Source of the DNA: Strongyloides papillosus
Lineage: Eukaryota > Nematoda > Chromadorea > Rhabditida > Strongyloididae
Length of the DNA stretch: 64,000 bases
Direction: 5' to 3'
Assembly: GCA_005656395.1 (NCBI GenBank)
Contig: SRSI01000046.1
Span: forward strand, 1,364,001-1,428,000
Shown: positions 56,824-64,000 of the stretch, one piece after another
How the letters are laid out: each line of letters starts with the position of its first letter
How positions within the stretch are numbered: the stretch's first letter is position 1
Position numbers and translations under genes: made by a program
Notes under the pieces: generated by a model
What the model was told of the DNA's origin: nothing
The model's database searches: none
The model's input: only the letters and a program-made list of their open reading frames with translations

Positions 56824-57001
56824 ATGTTATAAATTAAATAAAAATATTTACACACTGGCGTATGTATATTTAAAACAAAGTATGTAAATTACAGCAAAGT
56901 TCTAAAAAAAACATACTTGATATGTTAATTTATCTACCAGTATGTATATTACATACAAAATAAAATGTACATACGAAATATGTCAGTAAAAATTTTGAGT
57001 G

Positions 57002-57872
57002 AAACAGAACAAATCCATTCCGGCTGATGTTATAAAATATAAGAATCAAAGTATTATTTGTGGAGAGGTACCATTAGGGAAGGTCAATATAGATATCCTA
57101 CAGCATGGTAAAAAGAATGAAGATGGATATATCGCAGTAGTAATAGCGGTAGATACGCTAATCAGATTTGCTATGGCTGCTCCAATTCGAAAACTAACAT
57201 CAGAAGAAGTAATTTTGGCTTTGTTAAGGGATATTTTCTTTAAGTATGCTATTCCTAAACAGATTATTACTGATAAAGGAACCTGCTTTGTATCTGAAGA
57301 ATTTCAAGATTTCATAGAAAAGTTAGGCATTGTGACCATACTTGCACGGCCAATCATCACCAATCCAATGGTGTCGTAGAGAGACTTAACAGAACAATCA
57401 ATGAAGCTATCAGAATATATCAGGGAAAAGACTGGATCCAGACTGTGAATAATACTATATTCACTTACAATGATTCAATTCACCCTAAGACCAAGTTATC
57501 TCCCTTTTACTTAATGATGGGTAGACATGCTAATTATGGGGTAACGGAAAATCAAGTGATAACTACCGGAGAGTACAAGGAAGAGATAAAACAATGGGAG
57601 GAATACCTAAAAGAACTGCAACAACACTGGATTAATCAATTCTTGAAAAGCAAGGAATCTGGAGACAAGCTTAAAGGTATCGAAGTAGACATCCATATTG
57701 GAGACCAAGTTATGAAGAAGCGAATTGTTAACAAGAGAGGGACTACAAGTCCATGGATTGAGCCGTATACAGTTATTGGGAAAGATGAACATCAACGTAT
57801 CCATATCAAAAAGGGGAGAAAACAAGAATGGCTACATGTTTCTCAATGCAAACGCTTCAAAATTGGAGGGGG
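57002..57872 (+). pseudogene. Element C Pol, second part (integrase core and C-terminus, frameshifted)
   Basis: Resumes after the CACTA element with an integrase core (VNIDILQHGKK, ITDKGTCFVSEEF supplying D and D). A one-base shift near 57345-57360 moves the frame just before the glutamate block (NGVVERLNRT). The second frame then runs through the C-terminal IN region (SPFYLMMGRHANYG, GDQVMKKR) to TGA just inside the 3' LTR. The frameshift and split make this copy non-functional. Confidence 0.8.
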
Positions 57873-57874
57873 GG

Positions 57875-58080
57875 TGTGAAGGAATGAAGCCTTCCTTTAT
57901 GAAAATTTAGTTTCCCACTACTCCATTATCAAAGATGCATTATCGTTAATGGATTATTTTGATATAAATATCACATAAACTGATATTTTTAATATATCTT
58001 ATCTTTTAACAATAAACCTTTATCATTTATTGTATTTTATTCTTAATCGATTTCTATGAGTATGCTGAAATCGAATAACA
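57875..58080 (+). repeat. LTR of element C (3' LTR)
   Basis: 206 bp, preceded by a G-rich polypurine tract. Confidence 0.88.
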
Positions 58081-58163
58081 AATACTTATAAATTTTTCCA
58101 TACCAGGTTTCTCTTATATCATAATTTATCTGAGGAGTAGCTAATGTTAATGCAACATTTGTT

Positions 58164-58463
58164 TCACGGCCTGTCATCAAGAAATATGGTGAATATTCCT
58201 GAATCTTCTGAAGTACTACTATTCATAACAAATTCAACAAACGATAAAAATTTATCCCTCTCTTTTGTTTTATCTTTTGCAAGTTTATTTAAAATATGTT
58301 GTGCCGTCTGGATGTATCTTTCAGATAGAAAATTGCCTTTATGCCAATATTCAGTTGAATGTGTTAACTCCACATTCGTACTCATCAACCAATCTTTAAA
58401 AATAGACGATTTAAAATTCTCTGCATTATCTGAATTTAAAATAGGATAATATCCATGTTTCAT
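58164..58463 (-). pseudogene. Element D integrase fragment (second D and E region)
   Basis: About 99 residues with NSDNAENF and SERYIQTAQHILNKL, corresponding to the second acidic and glutamate blocks of an integrase core. About 280 bp of non-coding sequence separates it from the rest of the integrase. Confidence 0.65.
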
Positions 58464-58744
58464 AAAAACATTTGTACTAACGATAGAGCAACATTTTCAA
58501 AATCTTGTTTTGGTAGTGGATGTAAAGATATTTAAAATATTTTAATGTTATCACTAAGAAAAGTATGAAACATCAAAATAAAAGTAATGTTGCATTAACC
58601 AAGCTAGTGGAGGCTTGGGAAATGCAGCATAAATAAACAATATTTAAAGAATAAAATTTTAATATACATTTACATTTTCTTTTTGAAAAATAGAAATCCT
58701 GATTGATTTCTTTATCTTTAATAAAATTATTTTACTATATTTTT

Positions 58745-59360
58745 TTATGGACTTAAGGTAATGTATTTGGAGAAACAATCTATTTTTAGCAAAATATATT
58801 TATTATCTTGTTCACTGATATCAATCGGTCCTAATATATCAATTGCTAATGCTTGACCTAGACCACTATACGAAATCGATGTTTCAGCAATCTTTCTTAC
58901 ATGAGACTTATGTTTTGACTGACATATGGTACATGATGATAAAATCTTTATTATTTTTAACGACAAATTTTCAATTTTATACTCCATGCCATCTTCATGG
59001 TTAGAAATTATGTGCAACATCTTTTTATAGCCAATATGACCACTAGATTGATGAATTTCCATAAGATAATTTTGTTCCTCTAACTTATTTAATTTAGAAT
59101 CTTTCGGTGTTAATTTTTCTATCAATTCACTATTTTTGATTGTCATATCCTCAGTCGTTTTAGGTTTACGTCCTCTCTTCTTTTTGATCTTTGTACTTTC
59201 AGTAGTACTTGTTACATTGTCTCGCACATTTTTTGACTTACGTTCTCTCTTCTTTTGTACTTCCTTTTTAGTTTCTTTCTTATTATATGCATTCTCACTA
59301 ATCGTTTTGTCGTAGAAATTTTTTGGTTTTCGTCCTCTCTTCCTTTTCTCACCTATTATA
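58745..59360 (-). pseudogene. Element D linker with AT-hook-like repeats plus integrase N-terminus
   Basis: The frame is open from about 59350 (before the first in-frame start) to 58745. The N-terminal part has RKRGRKPK, a degenerate KRERKSK and a second KKRGRKPK. The integrase zinc finger (HQSSGHIGYKK...CTICQSK) and the first acidic block (AIDILGPI) follow. It ends at a stop soon after. Confidence 0.7.
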
Positions 59361-59366
59361 ACCTTT

Positions 59367-59700
59367 TTACATTAGTGTCACTTTCTTTTTCGGACCTTTC
59401 ATAGTTATATTGTATATACAACTATCACTCTCTCCTTCAATTGTAAAAGATTTATCTTTTTCATTATCGGCATTAACTATTTTATTCATTGTTCTAAGAT
59501 CTTTTTCATTCATTATTTCATCATCTTTTTCATCTTCATAACTTTCAATATCTATATAATTTAGGATTTTTTCATTCTCAAACTGTATTCCTTTTACGTA
59601 TACACATCGCAAAGATGCTCTACTAATGGCATCTGCTAACTGATTGTGAATTCCTGGGATATACTTGATCTCAACATTATGATTTAGAATTCTTGATATA
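59367..59700 (-). pseudogene. Element D RNase H C-terminal part
   Basis: Contains ISRILNHNVEIKYIPGIHNQLADAISRAS, the usual end of retroelement RNase H with the LADAISR box. It is continuous in frame with the piece to the right of the mariner insert, counting one TA target. Confidence 0.75.
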
Positions 59701-60030
59701 CAGGGTGTCCAGAAAGTCATCACCCCATTTTGATACAATGTAACTTTTTTCGTTTGTAATATTTATTTACGATTTTATAATCATTGTAAAGTTTAACTCG
59801 TGCTAAATTAAATGGTTAATAAAAATTAAAAAATAATTAATTTTAACAGGAGTTATTAACATTTATATGATGTCAATTTTTTTTAAGAAAAATTTTTGTT
59901 GTTTTTTAAATTTTTAACAGATTAAACCTTTTGTAAATATGATGTTTGTTTACATTATTTATGTTCTTTTAAAGTGAAACTTATTTTATCTAACATATTT
60001 CAAAATTGGTGAAATTGGAATACTTTTAAA
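59701..60030 (+). repeat. mariner-type terminal inverted repeat, left
   Basis: About 330 bp; reverse complement matches 61447-61776 without visible differences. Confidence 0.88.
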
Positions 60031-60158
60031 CGTGTGTAAAAAAGCTATAAATACAATTAAAAAAAACTTCCCTTTCATTGCATAAATAAAAGTTGCATAT
60101 GCTATCCAAAAAAATTATATTTAAAAGTGTAATTTAAAATATTTTTTTCGAAAAAAAT

Positions 60159-61306
60159 ATGATTTGTACTGATAATTATAAATTATTTCTACTTTTTCTA
60201 ACATTGTATGCTATTTCTGCACAAAAATTCAAGTATAGCCAATTTGAGCGAACAATAGTTGTAGAATGTTATTACGTAAACAACTTATCAATTATTCTTA
60301 CACAAAAATGTTATAAAAAATATTTCAAAACGAGAAATGCTCCAACTCGTCAAACGATAAGAAATATTGTTAAACGTTTTAATAAACATGGATCTGTAAG
60401 TGACGTGAATCGTCCAGGAAGACCCCGTACAATGTCTTCAACTGAGAATATTGAAAAAATAAAACAAAATGTTTTAGTAGATGGAAATATTTCATTAAGA
60501 AAACGCGCCCAACAATTATGTATGGCCAAATCAACACTTCATGATGTTATGAAGCATAAAATAAAATTTTTCCCCTATAAACCACAAACAGCACATGAAT
60601 TATTACCTGTTGATAAAAACCAAAGAATAGATTATGCTGAAAAAATTAAAGAATTAATTGAAAAAGACTGTAATTTTATTGATAAATTAATAATGAGTGA
60701 CGAAGCAAATTTCTATTTAAATGGTTTTGTAAACAAACAAAATTACAGACAATGGAGTTTGAAAAATCCTAGAAAAATTATTAATAAAAAAATGAAGTCA
60801 AAAAAAGTTACAGTATGGTGTGGAATAACATCAAAGAAAATAATTGGACCATACTTTTTTGAAGATAAAAAAGGTAAATTATTAATGATAAATGTAAAAC
60901 GATACCGAGAAATGTTAGAAAAATTTTTGGTTCCTGAGTTAGCAGCATTTCCAAAAGATACATGGTTCCAGCAAGATGGAGCTCCATCGCATACTGCTGC
61001 TAAGACTATTGAATTATTAAAAAAAATATTTAATAATCGGGTAATATCAAGAAATTCACCTGTAAATTGGCCATCGAGATCCCCAGATCTAACAACACCC
61101 GATTTTTTTTATGGGGTTATCTTAAAAATCGTGTATATCAAAATAATCCTAAAACATTAAGCCAATTGAAACTCAATATTAGAAATGTAATAAATTCCAT
61201 TACAATTGATACATTAACAAGAACTATGAATAGTGCCATTGATAGAGCAAAACTTGTTGAAGAAGAAAAAGGTGGTCATCTTAAAAAAGTAATATTTCAT
61301 AATTGA
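60159..61306 (+). pseudogene. mariner-type transposase, one frameshift
   Basis: A frame from 60159 to 61160 plus a second to 61306, offset by one base in the T-run at about 61102-61109. The N-terminal half has a helix-turn-helix (TRQTIRNIVKRFNKHGSV) and the GRPRT hook, then a second HTH. The catalytic residues are MSDEANF, QQDGAPSHTA and LTTPDFF; counting from the second to the third aspartate gives 41 residues between, hence DD41D-like. Downstream of the shift the normal WGYLKNRVY follows. The run of eight T could also be a sequencing or assembly slip, so the element may be active. The first 20 residues are oddly hydrophobic; the true start may be later. Confidence 0.85.
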
Positions 61307-61446
61307 TATTTTTAAAATTAGAATTAATAATTTTAATTGTGTTAAACTATGTCTTTAGTAATATTTGTAATTAAATACACAAAAACGTTTAATTACTATT
61401 AATTGCGCATGATAAAATGGACTTAATATTAATGTCTTTACAAATG

Positions 61447-61776
61447 TCTAAAAGTATTCCAATTTCACCAATTTTGAAATATGTTAGATAAAATAAGTTT
61501 CACTTTAAAAGAACATAAATAATGTAAACAAACATCATATTTACAAAAGGTTTAATCTGTTAAAAATTTAAAAAACAACAAAAATTTTTCTTAAAAAAAA
61601 TTGACATCATATAAATGTTAATAACTCCTGTTAAAATTAATTATTTTTTAATTTTTATTAACCATTTAATTTAGCACGAGTTAAACTTTACAATGATTAT
61701 AAAATCGTAAATAAATATTACAAACGAAAAAAGTTACATTGTATCAAAATGGGGTGATGACTTTCTGGACACCCTG
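61447..61776 (-). repeat. mariner-type terminal inverted repeat, right
   Basis: About 330 bp, mate of 59701-60030. Confidence 0.88.
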
Positions 61777-61778
61777 TA

Positions 61779-62521
61779 TATCGCAACATGAACTTATTAC
61801 TTGTACTCTTAATCATACCTAACAATGTTTTATGATCCGTATAGACCATTGTTTTTGTATTTCCAATTATATATCTAAAGTGATTTAAACATTCTGCAAT
61901 CACTTTGAGTTCTAACTCTCCAGCAGGTACATATCCATTTACATCATTAAATTTATTATCAATGTCTTCAAATTTCTTTCTTAAAGCAATATTTTTACTA
62001 TAAAATCCAACGGTTAAGTATCCTTCATCATTTCTCTGTAATAATGCTCCAACAATATAAAAGTTTGAAGCATCTGTTACCAATACAAATTCATTGCTAG
62101 GATCTGGATGATACGAAATACAAGCCTTCACAATACTATTTTTAACTTCCTTAAACGCCTCTCTTATCTCCTTGGAATCTTTATAAACACCTCTTTTATT
62201 CATCACAAGACATAAAGATTTCAAGGACTTGGCAAGTGCAGGTATGTTACTTCTAAACCAATTTACAGCTCCAACAAATCTTTTAATAGCTTTATAACTA
62301 TTAAAGCTTGGATAATTCAACCATGCATTTAAGATTTTTATTTCAGGTAAAATACGCTCCTTGGTGATAATAAATTCACGTACAGTTATGGCTTCACATC
62401 CAAATCGTGATTTCATGACATTAGCTGTAGCTCCTGTATCCTTCAGTCTCTGTGAAAACTTAACGACTTCTTTGACGTGATATAGCCAATCCTCTTTAGT
62501 TACCAGTATGAAGTCATCCAC
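61779..62521 (-). pseudogene. Element D RT end and RNase H first part
   Basis: Starts in the catalytic box (MDDFILVTK), then the RT thumb (NYPSFNSYKAIKRFVGAVNWFRSNIP) and RNase H (FVLVTDASNFYIVGALLQ, AGELELKVIAECL, VYTDHKTL). The frame reads on into the mariner repeat, which is not part of the original protein. Confidence 0.8.
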
Positions 62522-63029
62522 GTAAGTTTAGATATAGTCCCGTCAGCGATTTTTTCTGCTATATTTTGGGCATAACTACACGCGTTTTTAATTCCAAATG
62601 GCAATCTCTGGAACTGATACTTTTTACCATGAGTATCACGGAAAGCGAGATATTCCTGGTCTTTCTTATCAATTGGCAGTTGCAAGAAATAGCTATTCAA
62701 ATCAATAACGGTAAAAAATTTCCCTTCTCTCATTTCATTTAACATTTCATTAGTTTTAAGCAATGGATACTGGTAGTCTTTATAAAGTTCATTAATGGGT
62801 CTTGCATCCAGAACAACTCTTACTTTATCGTCAGACTTTAGCACACAGTGGATATTTAAAAGAGTCCGGGGCCATTCGCTCGCAACAATTATATCATTCC
62901 CAATCCACCCATCAATTACATCCTGTGCAGCCTCTTTATACTTTCCCGAAATAAGATACAAAGTGAACTTCTCAATCTTTTCATTTTTATATTCAAATGG
63001 AGGTACTTGGTAGGTGCATCTGCCTATTC
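62500..63029 (-). pseudogene. Element D RT fingers and palm
   Basis: Contains VVLDARPIN, FTVIDLNSYFLQLPI and FQRLPFGIKNACSYAQ, the RT motifs before the YxDD box. The frame is shifted relative to the next piece near 62520. The N-terminal side is open upstream of the first ATG, to the pogo-like insert at 63032. Confidence 0.8.
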
Positions 63030-63797
63030 TACAGTGTAACCCCTTAGTAAGAAACCTTTTAATAAGAGAAATCTCTACTTAGTCACCGTAAAGTCTGGTT
63101 CCAAATTGTTTTTTAAATTTTCATACAAAAAACCTCTTAATTAAGTACATCTAAATAAAAAAGCCTCTAAATAACCATGGTAGTAAAAAAAATCATATGC
63201 ATTTTTGCATGTACTTTAACACTCAAATAGTTTCTTAGTCCACTAGAAGCATAAATTTACTGAAAATTTCTATAAAACTGATATGTTAGATAGTAATGAA
63301 AATACGTGTAGTAATTAAAAATTATAAGAATGTTCTAATCTTTATAATAATGACGTCGACGAATATGATAGTGATGAAAAAATTACTCAAGAAGAAACAA
63401 AGAATAAAAGTTTTAGGGGTCTATACAATTTAAGAACTTATATAAAAAATTTTAAAATAGATGATTGTTTTCCTTTTATAGTACGTTTAGAAGATAAAAT
63501 TGTAAAGCATGTCATTATTTACAGTTCTCAATATTAGATCACGCACTGCTTTAAATAATATACTTAAAGATAAATAATTATGATTAGACTATATTTAATA
63601 GCAATTTCTTTTTGTTATTTACTTTTATTTGGCACTTTTTTACCATTTAAAACAGTCTAATAAATATTTATACATATTATTGGATTTTAATCGTAATTAT
63701 TAATAATGTATTAAATAACCTCTAAATAAGTAAAACCTCTAAATGATCACCAAATTTCTTGGTCCCGGCAAGGCTCTGTTTTAGAAGTTACACTGTA
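63030..63797. mobile_element. pogo-like (CAGTGTAAC-ended) non-autonomous element
   Basis: The body is 63032-63795 with CAGTGTAAC at the left end, its inverted match GTTACACTG at the right, and TA on both sides. Repeated CCTCTAAATAA motifs near both ends are typical of pogo/Tigger relatives. An open stretch at about 63341-63534 (YDSDEKITQEE...LRTYIKNF) looks like a remnant of a transposase C-terminus. Confidence 0.7.
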
Positions 63798-64000
63798 CAC
63801 TTTTTTAAAAATTGTAATGTATGTATAAATTTTTAAATTTTTTGAATTATCTAAGGTATTTCTGCATGTGCTTTTATATTTTTTTTTTAAAAACATATAC
63901 ACATTAAACAATTTTAAAATTCATATTTTCACTAATTTTTGTCACAGACATTTAAAAAATGATATCAATTTCGACAAAAAAATTTTTCTGTGTTTTAATT
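63798..64000. other. AT-rich window end
   Basis: The minus-strand frame of element D may continue for a few codons beyond the pogo-like element. The rest is A/T-rich with nothing recognised. Confidence 0.35.

Larger units (their letters stand above)
52050..57001 (+). mobile_element. CACTA (CMC/EnSpm-type) DNA transposon inserted in element C
   Basis: The body is 4,952 bp with CACTCAAAATTTTT at the left end and its inverted match at the right (AAAAATTTTGAGTG). AA occurs on both sides (52048-52049 and 57002-57003), read as a 2-bp target duplication. The reading phase of pol on both sides agrees exactly once the insert and one AA are discounted. Subterminal zones of about 200 bp at each end are full of short TATGTA/TACATA motifs in both orientations, typical of CACTA elements. 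Encodes two genes. Confidence 0.82.
47889..58080 (+). mobile_element. LTR retrotransposon C (Ty3/Gypsy-type), defective and split by a CACTA element
   Basis: 206-bp LTRs at 47889-48094 and 57875-58080 (about 3-4% different) with TGT...ACA ends. The 5' LTR is followed by TGGAGGTTCCACCT (primer site) and the 3' LTR is preceded by a GGAGGGGGGG polypurine tract. Flanks are AATAG and AATAC, an imperfect 5-bp duplication. Contains a Gag-plus-membrane frame, a pol frame lacking RNase H, and a 4,952-bp DNA transposon inside the integrase. Confidence 0.88.
59699..61778 (+). mobile_element. mariner-type (DD41D-like) DNA transposon
   Basis: The body is 59701-61776 (2,076 bp) with CAGGGTGTCCAGAAAGTCAT ends, inverted repeats of about 330 bp that read identical, and TA on both sides. 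It lies within the RNase H region of element D. The long identical repeats show recent insertion. Confidence 0.9.
58164..64000 (-). mobile_element. Decayed LTR element D (Ty3/Gypsy-type), interrupted twice
   Basis: Minus-strand pol pieces in the right order (RT, RNase H, linker, integrase from right to left) but with frameshifts, a gap in the integrase, a mariner-type transposon at 59701-61776 and a pogo-like element at 63032-63795. No LTR pair was found in the window. RT blocks (QRLPFGIKNACSYAQ) resemble those of element A more than B or C. The right limit is uncertain. Confidence 0.75.

Overview
The window looks like nuclear DNA of a very AT-rich nematode. Evidence: a transthyretin-like secreted protein and an ODR-2/HOT-type Ly6 protein (both nematode-typical), introns of about 36-58 nt, splice-acceptor-like motifs just upstream of several start codons (consistent with spliced leaders), and strong A/T bias between genes. 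The style fits Strongyloides and relatives, but that placement is inference.

Region 1 (1-25.1 kb) is a fairly compact gene island. In order: the 3' end of an unidentified gene (+), a one-TM microprotein (-), a transthyretin-like protein (-), a SAM-domain protein (-), the DDX6/CGH-1 RNA helicase (-), NOP14 (-), COX6B, an NDUFC2-like complex I subunit and tubulin cofactor C (all +), a 3.7 kb empty AT-rich stretch, an ODR-2-like GPI-anchored Ly6 protein (+), ribosomal protein L6 (-), a complete Dicer (+), a small coiled-coil protein (+) and a 5'-truncated Twinkle mitochondrial helicase (-). Most are housekeeping genes of RNA metabolism, translation and respiration. COX6B and NDUFC2 sit 257 bp apart in the same direction and could be co-transcribed.

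Region 2 (25.1-64 kb) is a transposon nest with few host genes. A Ty3/Gypsy-type element A (minus) carries, inside one of its LTRs, a younger element B (minus; identical 155-bp LTRs; 5-bp duplication). Next come a fragment with a histone-type 3' stem-loop, a complete-looking Merlin DNA transposon (8-bp duplication) and a PMS2-like mismatch-repair pseudogene whose first ATG lies in the Merlin terminal repeat. Then 37.6-47.3 kb holds only one convincing small secreted-protein gene plus hairpins, a foldback array, a palindromic MITE-like unit and a triplicated block ahead of an AT-hook gene. That gene is interrupted by LTR element C (plus), itself split by a CACTA/CMC-type transposon of 4,952 bp. 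The window ends in a decayed LTR element D (minus), broken by a mariner-type transposon with 330-bp terminal repeats and by a pogo-like element.

The most unusual signal is element C. Its first open frame joins a Gag-like part to a two-transmembrane, cysteine- and glycosylation-site-bearing region that looks like a membrane glycoprotein, upstream of pol. Only one in-frame UAA separates it from pol. Elements B and C also start translation inside the 5' LTR and read through the same primer-binding-site motif, so the tRNA-primer site is coding. All calls come from reading the sequence; no database search was possible.
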